From Triatoma infestans (lineage: Eukaryota; Arthropoda; Insecta; Hemiptera; Reduviidae), in contig JAAEAF010003791.1 of the NCBI GenBank assembly GCA_011037195.1, positions 1 through 64,000 on the forward strand: a stretch of DNA of 64,000 nt. The letters run 5' to 3'. Below the pieces are notes generated by a model. That model did not search any database and had not been told where the DNA came from. It worked only from the letters and a program-made list of their open reading frames with translations. Shown here in pieces: positions 34,545 through 47,047 of this stretch (positions within the stretch are counted from its first letter, which is position 1; each line of letters starts with the position of its first letter). Both the position numbers and the translations under genes were made by a program.

Positions 34545-35025
34545 CCAGATACAAAACCAAAGTACATAAAGTCTGTATTAGGTCTATCCTTGTGTAAGGG
34601 CTTTGAAGCATGGACCATTTCCAAAACGAACGAACAGGATCTCCTCTCCTTTGAAAGAAAGATTTACAGCGATATGTAAGGGGCCCAGTTCTAGAAGTTT
34701 AGGCGAAGGACCATATTTGGAGCTGTACAACAACCTCTCACAAAGAGCCAACTTAATAAAATTAATTAAAATTCGTCAATTTTTCGCTTCGTTTAGACAA
34801 ATTGCCTGAATGGCTAATACGAGGAAATTCGTTTTAGAAATTGCTGACTGAGCAGTTTTATGGAACTAGATGGATGGCCGCGGCTTAGATGGATGGACGG
34901 AATGAAAGAGGATACGGTAAGCTTGAGCTTAAGTGGATGATGGTTGCATAGACGAAACAAACTAGCCGAGGCTAATTTAGGACGCCTAGGGCTCGACATT
35001 GGGTTTGTCGCGCCGATATAAAACA
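34545..35025 (+). pseudogene. RTE-type LINE, C-terminal remnant
   Basis: Successive frames give KTKVHKVCIRSIL, a CKGFEAWTISKTNEQDLLSF then ERKIYSD segment, ELYNNLS, LIKLIKIRQ and a degenerate AGHV.RMPEWL-like stretch ending in a W-T-E region. The order YG.EAWT - FERKI - ELY - IK..R - AGH..RM is characteristic of RTE/BovB-related ORF C-termini. Stops and frameshifts are present; no tail repeat was identified. Confidence 0.65.
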
Positions 35026-35039
35026 GTAGTAAGTACTTC

Positions 35040-36570
35040 AGAATATGATATACTTGTTTGAAAATTATTGCTCTTTGTGGAATCTAAAAGTTAATTTGAC
35101 CAAATCAAAGATCGTTATATTCAGAAATGGTGGTAGGCCAGCTGTGAAGTGTGGTGAAATGGTGGTGCGGTGAAGTGTGGTGGTTCAACAAACAGAAGAT
35201 TTGGGAGTGACCCTTACATCAACATTAAATTTAGAAGAACACTTTAGTGAAAGATGCTCAAAGGCCAAATTTGCCCTCAATACTTTCAATAATATTAAAG
35301 GTACCTTTTACTTCTAAATTGCAAATATATAATGCAGTGTCGCGGGCCATAGTATGTTACGGTTCTCAAGTTTGGGTTTGCAATATGTACGATAAAGTTG
35401 AAGTATTGTTCAAATATTTTATTAAAAAAAGCTTACAATCTGCCATTAAATACCCCGGACTTTATTTTATATTTAGAAACAAACTTAATGCTAACCTTTC
35501 TATATACCGTTAAAAACCATCTAAGTTACATCTATCGATGCCAACATCTACCGTCATATAGATATCCAAAAATTATAATAAGTGAATTAATAGCGAAAAA
35601 AATCTTTTTTTACAAAGAATGGGAAAAGCTTAGTTCAGTATACGGGTTCTCTCTAGAAGAATTAATCAATCAGAAGTCAAAAATTAAAGACGTTTTATCA
35701 AATAAATAAGACGAATAAAATTAATAAATGATTTTAAAATAAAAGTTCAGAATAGCCAACACCACACAATATATATAAGAAATTAAATTAGAATGTAATT
35801 TTTTATACAATACACTAGACTCTCAAACCGTAGGCTGGGTCATTAAATGTAGGGGGAATCATTATATTTAAATAAATATTCGTTGGGAAACAGAGTTTAA
35901 TTATGTTCCCTGTGTAATCTTGACGAAAGAGTAGATGTTTTTCACTTTATTGCTATTTGTCCTATCCTAAAAGAATTTAGAATACAGTACTTCAATAAGA
36001 AAATATTAACTTATGAGGAATTTATTACTATTTTAAATGGGAATAACTGAATGAATCTGGTTAAATATTGTAAACTAGCCTGGGCATACAGATACTGTTG
36101 GTAAAAGAATTCAACTACTAGAAGATAAAGTGAAGTTTTGCCCAAACCCCATATACATTACGTTTGTCTGTTTTTGCTTTAAATCTTTTTACTTTGTCTT
36201 TAGCAATTTCTGTTTAATGTTTGCGGTTTTGTAATTCGGTGAATTTTTCATTTTTCTTCATGTTTCCAAAAGTTGAGTGTTACTAGGTAGTCTACCAATT
36301 TCATTTCTTTTTTTCCTCTTTATTTTTCAGTTTAATGTATGTGTTAATTGAGTAATGAATTGAATAATCTGTTGATTAAATATATGTATTAATATGAATA
36401 TAATATACTTCAATAATTAAATAATGTAATACATATAATATGCTTTAATTGCAAGGTAACTCTCAGAGGTCGACGTGACCATGAGTAAGTCTGTCGCTAG
36501 AAAATTTGTATTTTGTTCATTCTTTGCAATATTTGTTCAATAAAGACGTTATTATTATTATTATATTAAC
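35040..36570 (+). pseudogene. Non-LTR retrotransposon ORF2, C-terminal half with zinc knuckle
   Basis: Frames in order give CSLWNLKVNLTKSKIVIFRN (RT palm end), EDLGVTLTSTLNLEEHF, KLQIYNAVSRAIVCYGSQVW, LLKKAYNLPLNTPDFILYLE, and a long C-terminal frame ending at 35709. A CSLCNLDE...HFIAIC zinc-knuckle (about 35908-35965) and AWAYRYC follow. An AT-rich 3' UTR then leads to AATAAAGACGTTATTATTATTATTAT at 36540-36569, the 3' tail. Several frame breaks make it inactive. Two of the frames stay open for about 90-100 codons, so decay is moderate. It lies directly after the RTE remnant, on the same strand but of a different lineage. Confidence 0.8.
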
Positions 36571-37578
36571 AGTAGTAGAACTAGTAGTTACATCAGAACC
36601 CAATTACCACTTGGTTTTTTTATACATTAATTTTATTTAAAACATTCAAGATTTGTTTACTACCACTTATTAATTGGATTATAAATGACTCATTTTTCTT
36701 AATGTTGTTTAAGTTAATCAGAACAGATGTTCATTTAGTTGCAGCCACTTCATGTATATGTTTCAAAAATATATTTTTTTCTTATATAAGTTAAAAACTA
36801 TAGAGTCATGAAGAAATGGCAAGCACATATTAAAACATACCCATAAACCATTCCCAAATTTTTTTTTTTTATAAAAGCGGGCGACCTCACAACATATTAT
36901 TACTAATGAAAACACAATTTCGAAAAATTGTACATTAATTTCATTAATTGTACACACTAATTTCTCTCGCTAGTGAGTTGAAAGTTACTTTGTTTTTACA
37001 AAGTGCGCTGCCACATAGGCATGATCATATGAATATTTTTTTTCCCCCGCCCCATGGTAGTATCCCTACCATGAGAGTGTTTATTAAATAATTCTACACG
37101 CTCCATAAAGATATAATATATGTAATTTTATTACAAATAATTAACAATATTGTGAGTGTTGGATTCATAAATTTAGAAGAGTTATATATATACAGAAGAT
37201 GATATGTAAAGTGATTTTTTTTTTTTTTTTAACAAGTTTAACCCATTTTATAGATTGAAAATCCCATTTCCTAAAAGAATATTTCTTAATATTGACACGT
37301 GAAATAAATAATAATAACGTAGTAGAAATATTTACATATGTTTTAATTATGACATTTTTGACATACCTAAACTATAACCTTTCTAAAAGGAACCTTCTAT
37401 TCTGAGATAACTTCTTCACTACATTCTTTGATAGGATTTTGCAGAAAAAGAATCTAATATTTAACTCGTGAGCAAAGAATTTTTTTATAACTTTCGTCCA
37501 GTTTGACCGCACATGCTCAACTGAACTCGAGTGTGTAAAAGTACTATTTTTCTCACCTGTTAAATCAATAACTATATA
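36571..37578. other. No gene recognised
   Basis: AT-rich. The minus-strand frames here (36763-36957 and 37372-37662) are without domains; the second runs into the mariner end. Confidence 0.4.
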
Positions 37579-38883
37579 CGAGGTGTGTAAATTAAGTAAT
37601 GAGACTGATTTTCTAGTGTGATCTGGCAACACTGGAGACGCGGCGCATGCGTGGTAGGGCAAGTAAACATCTGATACACGTCCAGTGCAAATTTGAAAAT
37701 GCTAGAGTTGTTGCACTGTCCGTAGTGACTTTTTTTTGTGAGCAAGGTTTTTTCAGTGCGTTTTAAAAATGAGTGACATCAATTTTTGTGCTATCAGGTT
37801 TTGCTTCAGACTTGGGCACAGTGCAACGGAAACGTTTGAAAAACTGTGCCAGGCCTATGGAGACAATGTTTTGTCGAGAGCACAGGTTTTTTAGGTGGTT
37901 TAAGTCGTTTGCAGAAGGAAGGGAATCAATTGAAGACGAGCCTCGCAGCGGAAGGCCTTCATCTTCAAGAACCGACGAAAATGTTGGCAGAATCCGCGAT
38001 CTCGTGCGTTCAGATCGTCGTTTGACAGTCCGAATGATTGGCGAAGAGTTGATTTTCGACACAACCGTTCATCAAATTTTGACTAATGAATTGGGGATGA
38101 GAAAAATTTGTGCAAAAATGGTTCCGAAAAATCTTTCACATGAGCAAAAAGACATCAGAAAGGAAAGGAGCCTTGACTTTTTGGGAGCAGTTGAAAACGA
38201 TCCCAATTTTTTGGAACGTGTTATTACAGGAGACGAGTCTTGGGTGTTTGAGTATGACCCAGAAACTAAGCGTCAGAGCATGCAGTGGCACACTTCAACC
38301 TCTCCAACGCCAAAAAAAGCAAGAATGAGCAAGTCAAAAATCAAATGCATGCTGATTTGCTTTTTTGATAGCCAAGGAATCATTCACAAAGAATTTGTGC
38401 CTCAATGCCAAATGGTAAACCAACAATTTTACCGAGAAGTTCTTGAGAGACTTCGAAAAAGAGTCATGCGTGTGAGGCCAAACATCAAAAACAAGTGGGT
38501 GTTGCATCAGGACAATGCTCCGTGTCACACCGCGATTTCTATTAATGAGTATTTGGCCAGTAATAACATTCCTGTGGCTCCTCAGCCTCCTTATTCACCC
38601 GACTTGAGTCCATGTGACTTTTTTTTTGTTCCCCAAATTGAAAAATCACCTCAAGGGACGTCATTTTGGAACATTGGAGAATATTCAAACAGCCATAAGC
38701 GACCAACTGAAGTCTATTCCAGTATCCGAGTTCCAGCACCTGGTATGACGAATGGAAGAATCGTCTTCAGCGTTGTGTGGCTTCCCAAGGTACTTACTTT
38801 GAAGGGGACAATGTTGAATTGTAATTTTATTTGAATAAAAAAAAGATAAAAAATCAGTCTCATTACTTAATTTACACACCTCG
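37579..38883 (+). mobile_element. Near-complete mariner transposon
   Basis: 1305 bp with 34-bp perfect terminal inverted repeats starting CGAGGTGTGTAAATTAAGTA, flanked by TA on both sides (37577-37578 and 38884-38885). Size, ends and target site are those of a standard mariner. It is distinct in sequence from the deleted mariner at 21862-22817. The perfect ends indicate a recent insertion. Confidence 0.95.
37769..38824 (+). pseudogene. Mariner transposase with three single-base insertions
   Basis: Transposase of the D,D34D type: catalytic aspartates in TGDESW (38232), HQDNAPCH (38511) and SPDLSPCD (38616), with 92 and 34 residues between them. The true start is ATG 37769 (MSDINFCAIRFC). That frame is lost at a run of six T's (37887-37892) and regained with one T removed. 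A second extra base is in a run of nine T's (38619-38627), and a third at CC 38739-38740. Removing the three extra bases leaves 1053 nt, 350 residues plus stop, the normal mariner length, ending at TAA 38822. The uninterrupted 353-codon frame starting at 37773 has wrong-frame sequence at both ends. All three changes are +1 in or next to homopolymers, so sequencing or assembly error is as likely as real decay. Confidence 0.9.
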
Positions 38884-40676
38884 TATATTTATATTCCAAA
38901 ACATTGATCATATACAATTTTTCCTTTCTCACACAGCTGCATAGAAACTAATGTGATCTCACAGTTCATCTCATGATCTAAGAACATTTACTTTTACAAC
39001 AATAAAGAGTCTGGACAAAAATTTTTGTTTACAAATATTGTTTTTTTAATATTTTGCCAACAATTTTTGTTATTTAACTTTGTAAAGTAAGTTCCATATG
39101 AGTTGTGAATTTTGTTTTCGTTTTATAAAATGTTTTATGTAAAAAATATTTTTAAAAAAAACGTAACTTAGCCATGAAAAAGGTAGAGGATTATACTCCT
39201 GGGGAGGGGGGGGACTCGGAGCAACAAAAAATAAATACCATATATTTAAAAAGTTAGTAGAGTGTATGATATCCCTAAGGTTAATTAAATAGGGATTACG
39301 CATATACTGTTTTTCTCGAATATAGGGAGAGAATCCCCCCCATTGTGAATATACGTATATATATGTTTTTTATCCTATATTAAATTGGCAAAAGCAGTTC
39401 TATTTGTACGAACTTAATACTCAGTTTAGTGTCTTTTTTTTTTTATTATTTGATTTATTTTTATAGAAGTTTTGTTTTTTTGAATATAAATTATATTAGA
39501 GAGTGTGTATAAACAATTAACTTAATACACTTTTATGTTTGACCATTTTTATAATATATAAAAATCTGCTATGTAATGTCTTTCTTTAATTACAATTTTC
39601 TCAACATCTACATATCATATTTACTTCAATATTAATATTTTCATTGACAATATTTTAATGATCTTTTTATTAGCTATAAAGTGGAATCATTCACTGTATT
39701 AGATAATCACAACTACCTAAGTACGCCTTCAAAATAAGTTTCTTTTGAAAAAAAAATATATTTGAAAAGAAAGAAGCATTTATATGAAGTCACAAGGTAA
39801 ATGATGTTGGAACCATTTTCAGAATAAATTTTAAAAAAATCTTTCGGTAAATGGCATTTTTTGGTTAAATATTGTATCGTATTCGTTTATCGTATCAAGT
39901 TTATATTTCCTAACAGTTTTGCTTTTCCATTAGGGTATGCAAGGAATTACCAAAACATAACTTTTGTAATAATCAGATTTGAATATTGTCCTGAATTTTT
40001 ATAAATCTGCTCATACAGTTCGATAAGAATCTAAGAATAAATGGCATTATATTGTTGCTTATCCACAGTGTAATTGAAATATGCGAGTTGTTTTTTTAGA
40101 GGCACCGAACTAGTTACCTGAAAAATAATGTTGAATGCTAGTGATCCTATTATCTCCAAATTATTTTGATAGAAGCTTTGAGAGTACATATGTTTTTGTA
40201 AAAGAAAAAAGAAAAATAAAGCGGTACCGTCGTTATCATCCAGCCTCAGAAAAAAGCCGAAATAATTACAGAACTAAATCCATGACAAACCTGACCTGAA
40301 AGTTTTTACCCTGAACGTTTTCATGTTGATTTTGCTATGAAACATAAACAGCCACTGTAAAAGTTCTTTGAAAGTCCGTCAGGGCGCCATGTTGGCTTTG
40401 AATAAGTAGTTGGGCTTCTTGCCGGAAGGTTGCACCACTAAATTACCTTTAGAGAATAACATGCAGGCCCAGAAAGAAACTAAATACCGTCAAAAGTTAT
40501 TACACGTTTAGTAATAATTTCCGCCTGTCAGTTTTAAATGCAAGAATTGTGGAAATGAAGGAGTAGTAAGTTACATGGCAAATTTTTACTATTCCGATCA
40601 GATCAAGTTTTCAAAAATTAAGTGCTTTCACTGGTAATACATTTTTTTTTTCGGAAGTCCCTTGAGTATGAAAAAA
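38884..40676. other. No gene recognised
   Basis: AT-rich. A short G run (about 39204-39214) and scattered homopolymers; no domain-bearing frame. Confidence 0.4.
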
Positions 40677-41502
40677 TCTAGTGTGACCCATTAACACAAC
40701 TTTCTCTTACTCCTGTTCTCAAAATTATAATTGACAAATGATATAGTTCGTGTACCAAATTTAACGAAATTCGTAAAAACAGTTCAGTAAAGCGCACTTC
40801 CGGTTTACTAATTTTATGAAAACTCGGAATTTTGGCCATCTATTTATTTCTAATCAATTTTGTTTGGATGATTAAATTGTATAATCAACTATGATAGCAA
40901 TTTAGAGGAAGCTGTAACCCTACCCTCCCCTAAAAGTGCCTTAAAGTGGTAAAGTAAACGCACTTCCGGTTATCCGATTTTTTTCAAAATCGGAATTTCA
41001 ACAACATATTTAATTCTAATTAACATTATTTAGATGACAGAATTGTCTAATAAACTGAAATAGCACTTTAGATGGAAACCTAACTCCACCCCTCCCCCCA
41101 AAAGTCCCTTCAATGCATTTTCCCGGAGAAATGTTTCAAATAAAAGTTGTAGCTCTTTGTATATGTGGTTGATATTTAAAGTTTAAAGAAAATCGTCGGA
41201 GCCATTTTTGAGAAAATCACAAAAACGTAAAAAAAAAACAGTAAAGTGATACGTTTCGGGTGAGGAATTTGAGATACATACTGTCAGAGCCCATGGTGAT
41301 ATAAAAAGAATATCAAGTTTCAACTTTCTACGGTTTTTCGTTTTTGAGCTATGCTGTTTCACATACACACACACAGACCATTTGCTAAAAACCACTTTTT
41401 TGGACTCAGAGGGACCTCAAAACGGATATTTCCGGTGAAAACTCGATATAGAAAATTTGACACGATTGCAATACTTCCTCTTACCAGGAGTAAGAGAAAA
41501 TA
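40677..41502 (+). repeat. Family A repeat, near-complete copy
   Basis: Left end CTAGTGTGACCCATTAACAC then ACTTTCTCTTACTCCTG. Two monomers follow with GCACTTCCGGTTTACTAATT and GCACTTCCGGTTATCCGATT. The right end has GATATTTCCGGTGAAAACTC and CCTCTTACCAGGAGTAAGAG, a hairpin. Same layout as 6975-7940. Confidence 0.85.
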
Positions 41503-43057
41503 AAAAAGTGTTTAGTGAATTGTCTGTTTGTATGTTTGTATATGGAACAAAAAAAAAAAAATCTCAACTACTTAAAATCGTTGTAAGCTCAAAGTTCATA
41601 TTCTTCGTTTAAGCACGCATATGACTTAAATTTTTTTCCGGTCAAAGTTCCAGCTCAGCTGGAAATGCTATCTTTACTGAGTGTTTTTTATTTTTTTATT
41701 TTTACGTGATTTTGAAATGTTTACTTATATAAACCTGTCGCTATTATTTCATACATTTCTTGGAAAAATACGTTTTCTAGGGGACCTCCTCACAGTGTAA
41801 TGGACAAGACCAACTAAATCCTTTGTAAATATTGCAAGTTTAAAAAAGAAAAAAAGAATTATTAATTAGAATTGTAATAATTGCCGTTAGAGAAAATCGT
41901 ATGATTGTTTCACTTCATATTATGATTCAATGGTAATAATTATTTAATCCAAATACTGCATGGAATTCTTTTATATAATTCTAAATTAGTGCCATCGACA
42001 GGAGGTAGTTTTCCAAAAGTCATATTTGATTTTCATTACTGCTTTTCGGGAAGTATCAGTAGAAGAAATAGATCGTAATTTTCATTTATACGAAAAATTG
42101 GATGCTGTAACATTGAATTTTTAGTTGCTCTGCTGTCACATTTATTTCATTTATAATTTAATTTTGAAATAGTAATATAATAATATTATTACACTTCCTA
42201 TAGAAATAAAAAGCTGTTATATACAATAACAATTGTCATTATATTGTATAAAGTTGATATTGTAAAAGTAGATATGAGGAAATATTGAAAAGTATATCTG
42301 AAAGAAAATGGAAAACGTGAGAAAAATAAGATAAGGTATAAATATATAAGGACAAAAAAAAAAAAATCGTACCCAATAACACTATTTATTATAACTTGAC
42401 GTAACTTTCTTCTCTTATCGTAGAAATATTTTTTCTACTTCCCTTCCCTCAAATAGGTACATTCCATTCGCTCGCCCCTTCCCTCTCCATTTTTACTAAT
42501 AGTGTGCCCGTTATTAAATTGTCATTAATTGTAGAACACATCATTTATCAACTAATCTCAAAACTATTATGATATAATATTTAGTGGTGAGTTATTAATA
42601 ATTTTGTCCACTTTTATTTACAATACTCTTCAATCAAATTTATTATATTTTACTCCTTTTATTTTCTTGGTGAAAGAATTGATGTAAGCGAATTTATTAT
42701 ACTTATTAGTGCTATTATATACTTTTAATTTCCTGTCTATGCCCTGCCATACTTGTAAGTAATTATTACGTCCCACTTTACTATCTGTCATCATTGTTGT
42801 CTTTTCCATTTTGTTGCCAAGGACAATATTGTTTAATTTGTCAGTAACATGTATCACTTTTGTCATTTATTGTGGAATCATCATGTCATTCATTTTGTCT
42901 TGTATTCACTCTATATCTTCTTATGAAATATTTGCACGGCATCTCTTACTACAATTCTAAATCAACATAGTTTCTTTAAACTGGGATTTTTTAATAATCT
43001 TACAGTGTGTCTTTAATATATAATTACGTGATAAGAAGAGGTCATTATACAGGACAC
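41503..43057. other. No gene recognised
   Basis: AT-rich. A minus-strand 78-codon frame (42630-42866) has no known domain. Confidence 0.4.
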
Positions 43058-43637
43058 TGAAATGTACACTGTACAGGACACTGTGTTGGTGATAGTGTGT
43101 TGTCTGTGTAGTTGTAGTAGCTTGTGGCGTAAGCGATTTTGTAAAGGGCTTGTGTGTATGTTTGAGATAGAAATAGAATAGAAATACAGAATAAGAACCA
43201 CTTTTAAATAAATAATTTAACTATGTATTAATTTAGTAAGTTTACAAGATAATTATTAATTTTGAATCTTGAATTAAGTTATAAATGCAAGGAAACAATT
43301 AACTAGTAACTAGATTGTTTGAAACTCAATATTAACACTTAAACTGGCACTGAATTTAAGAGAGCGATTCCTGTTTACAAGTGTTCTGGTTCAATAGCTA
43401 ATTCAGACTGTCCTGTTTTAAAGCAGAGTTTAGACTTTCTCTCTTGAAAGAATGCTTTCTCTTTGTAATTCAAATTCTCTCCTTTGAGAAAGGCAAAAGA
43501 CAAAAGTAACCAAGTTCTATGAACTATTCTATAACGGTAGTCTACCTGGGTGTACCCTTTTTTCCAGCGAATGTTAGTATATTCTTCAAATAATGATATT
43601 TATCAAATAAAGTATATTTCTGGCATCTACCACACAC
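43058..43637 (+). repeat. LTR-like repeat, diverged family D
   Basis: Starts TGAAATGTACACTG and shares GGGCTTGTGTGTATGTTTGAGATAG, AGAGAGCGATTCCTG and AAGTGTTCTGGTTC with the copies at 19485 and 46439, then diverges. It may end at CTACCACACA. Confidence 0.55.
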
Positions 43638-43737
43638 CATCTAGCCTTTAGAACATAGCAACAGCTGAGAAATTCGGCTAAATAGACCACATGAGACATG
43701 ACTGGAAAATCAATTGCAGAAATGCAATCTCATCAAA

Positions 43738-43905
43738 ATCTAATCTCTCATTTCCGGTTGTAATTTATCTGGAATAATGTTTCAAATAAAAGTGATAACT
43801 ATTTATATATATCTATAAATATGCATATATACCAAGACAGTAAACCAAGTTTAAAGAAAATCATTGGTTCCCTCTTTTTTGAAAAAGTTAATAGAATATT
43901 TTTTT
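43738..43905 (+). repeat. Family A monomer fragment
   Basis: ATTTCCGGTTGTAATTTATC, then AATGTTTCAAATAAAAGTGA and AAGTTTAAAGAAAATCATTGG, in + orientation. It abuts an oppositely oriented copy. Confidence 0.65.
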
Positions 43906-44573
43906 ACTTAAGTATTGTAATCGTGTCAAATTTTCGATATCGAGGAGTTTTCACCGGAAATATCTGTTTTGAGGTCCCCTGAGTCCAGAAAAGTAGTTTT
44001 TAGCAAATGGTCTATGTATGTATGTGAATGTATTAAACAGCATAGCTCAAAAATGAAAAACCGTAGAAAATTGAAACTTGATATTCCGTTTAGATATCAC
44101 CATGGGATCTGACAGTATGTTATCTGTCAAAATTCCTCAACCGGAAGTACCACTTTACTAGTTGGGCTTTTTACTTTTTTGCGATTTTCTCAAAAATTCC
44201 TACGACGATTTTCTTCAAACTTGGAACATCAACCACACATATAAAAGAGCTACAACTTTTATTTAAAACATTTCTCTGGGAAAATTCATTTAAGGGAACT
44301 TTTAGGGGAGGTTTGGGGTTATGTTTTTCTTTAAAGTGCTATCACAGTTGATTATACAATTCTATCATCCAAACAAAATTAATTAGAAATTAATAGATGG
44401 CCAAAATTCCGAGTTTTAAGAAATTTAGTAAACCGGAAGTGCGCTTTTACTAAACAGTTTTTTCAGTTTTCGACGAATTTCGTTAAATTTGGTACACAAA
44501 CTATAAAATTTGTCAATTATAATTTTGAGAACAGGAGTAAGAGAAAGTTGTGTGAGTGTTTCACATCAGATTT
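43906..44573 (-). repeat. Family A repeat, short complete copy with one monomer
   Basis: Minus-strand copy running from the right end (TTTTCACCGGAAATATCTGT on + strand) to the left end (GAGTAAGAGAAAGTTGTGTG, GTGTTTCACATCAGA). It contains a single internal monomer, unlike the two-monomer copies, so monomer number varies between copies. Confidence 0.85.
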
Positions 44574-44989
44574 TTTTTTTGAACCATGTTCAGAAAATAA
44601 TAAAATTAAACACAAAAATAAAACACAAATTCTTGCTTATTGGTTGTCATTCCACTTATGAGTATGTTAAAGTTTTTTATGATTTCAACCACACAGATTA
44701 AATTAAATTAAAGAAAAGTCAAGAAAAAAATACGCCGAATTAATTTTTTAACAATACGTTTCCTTTTTTTGTATTTTCACAAGTTACACGTTTCTAACCA
44801 AACACCAGTTTAAATTCGAAATTAATTACACAAATACAAAACAGTATAATTAATATACATAGGTAACTGGTTCGACTGTCTCCGTAAATGTTCGTCACTC
44901 ATTCGGGAAGATTTCATTCCATAAAACATTTTCAATGTTGAAATCCGTACAGTTGTGTTTTTCAGGATTTTAGCCTAAACCTTCCCGGC

Positions 44990-45235
44990 GGTGATTACCT
45001 AACATAATATCAAGCTTAAACTTCTATTGATTTTTCGTTTTTTAAGATATTTTTTATCTTTGGTAATGAATTTACATTGATTGCTACACACTTAGGTACA
45101 GTGCTTTCACTAAAAAGATTTTTATCATGGTGGAACGATCTCAAAACAAGTATTATCAGTACATTCAGTTTCAAAAATTTGACCTGAATCGCAACAATTT
45201 TTTCTTACATAAATAATAGAAAGTAAAGTTATTTC
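44990..45235 (+). repeat. Degenerate family A right end
   Basis: ggtgattacctaacataatatcaagcttaaacttc, GATTTTTCGTTTTTTAAGAT, and a decayed 'cgcaacaattttttcttac ... agaaagtaaag' end match the family A right end in order. Confidence 0.6.
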
Positions 45236-46438
45236 AATATAGATCTTATGTTTTATCAATATAGATAGTAGAATTTTGTCTTTCTTATTGTCCATCATTC
45301 ACTAGACAAAATTACGCTTAAAATTGAATATTGATTAAATTTTATCCTATGTGTGATCAGTGTTAAAAAAAAAACTAAAATAAAACACTTTAAAAACTAA
45401 AATCACAATCTAATTGACAATAGGAAGACGTAACTTGCACTGTCAGCTCGAGCAGAAAGTTACTCCATTAAGGAGGGCATAACACTGGATGGTTAGTTAT
45501 TAATATGGGTTCTATTTGAGTTTAACGTCACCATAAGCAAAATTCTAGCTCTCTACCATATATATTTTAACTGTATATTCCAACAGCTTAGAAGCGATTA
45601 TATAGCTATAATTTATAACGTCTTAAAGCTGAATATATACAAAATTGGATGCAATACTGTAGCTAATCTCTTTTCAGCGTAGCAATCGCTTCATCTTTCC
45701 ATTCGCATAATCTGTACTGATTCCCTTCTAGGATTTCCTCCTCTCTAGTTCCTTTGAGTTAAGGATAAACATTGAGATTTATTCTTAATTAGTTTTCTGC
45801 ATTTTCTTAATCAGCTTGTTTCCTTTACGCTTTAATGAAGCTATATTTTCTTTTTGAGTAAACTGTTCCATTCTTTATTCTGTTAATAAAAACTATATAT
45901 AGTAAAAAAATACATATTAATAATTCATTTTTGATCAGTCAAACACAACTTTCAAGTAGGAAGCATTCTGCAATCATTCATTTTATAAAAATTCCCTGGT
46001 AAGGAACTAGTAATGTACTTAGATAAATAATAAAATAGTGGCAGCTTGACAGAGAGCCAGCTGGCCATATAGATGGCAAAAGTAGAAAAAACCAGAATGT
46101 CTAAATTTAATGTCTACTGTAATATTACCTCATTTTTCAAAATACTATGCCACTTTATAACTTCAAAACTAATTCAGAACGGTAAAGATTGATGGTAATA
46201 CATAGTCAAAACTCCATTGGAACGATGTCTCTTTGGAAGACATAATATTCTTTCATAATAATTAACTAATACCGTGTAAATTTGTGGGATATCCGAGATT
46301 TTGGTACCGCCTTTGGCCGCCTCCGTTTAAATTCATCTTTAATTGTTGGATCTCGTAACTCGTGATTAGAAATATATTTATTTTATAAACATTTAAAATT
46401 AAATTAATTTTTGATGGAGTCTGATGATTTCTTGAGGA
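45236..46438. other. No gene recognised
   Basis: AT-rich. No feature seen. Confidence 0.4.
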
Positions 46439-47047
46439 TGAAATGTTATTGGTGTGTTGTTTTTGTATGTTTGTAGTAGCTTATATGGCTTGAGCGGTGT
46501 TGTATAAGGGCTTGTAAGTATATATGTTTAAGAGAGTGAAGTATTAGTAATAAGAAAGTAGTCACCACTGCTAACAATAAATATATTCTATTAAAATAAT
46601 AATTACAAGTTATTTGCAAATAAATTATTAACTTATTAATATGCACTGATGTTAGAGAGAGCGAAAAACAAGTATTCAGCTTCTGAATGTCTACAACAAA
46701 CTGTATCTTAATAAATGATCTAGAATAAAGGCAAATCTCTATCACTGGCATGAGTTTAAGAGAGCGATTCCTGAAGCAAGTGTTCTGGCTTTGAAAGCAG
46801 AATGCAGACTGTCTTGAAGGAAATGCCTTCTTTTACAAAACAATTGGCCAAGTGGCATTGTATTAATTTAACGGATTTTTGTGCCTTTGTTTCCCTAATA
46901 GCAATCACCCCAAATTACAGTGCCTGACTCTTTTCACTGCACTAAGTTACATTTAAAATATTAACAAAATTCTATTTTTGATACTATAAAATATTCTAAA
47001 CTATTTTTCAAAACTATTATTTTCTTTTATTTCTTTCTTCCACTACA
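46439..47047 (+). repeat. LTR-like repeat, family D
   Basis: Starts TGAAATGTTATTGGTGTG and ends TTTCTTTCTTCCACTACA. Its right 300 bp are nearly identical to 19485-20016 (GGCTTTGAAAGCAGAATGCAG; CCCCAAATTACAGTGCCTGA). An internal AATAAATATATTC is present. No convincing target duplication. Confidence 0.7.

Noticed and set aside
37773..38834. 353-residue open frame as the intact mariner transposase
   Set aside because: Its first ~39 and last ~75 residues are out of frame relative to the mariner family. The real protein starts at 37769 and needs three single-base corrections.
42630..42866. 78-codon minus-strand frame
   Set aside because: Lys/Asn-rich composition expected of AT-rich noise; no motif found.
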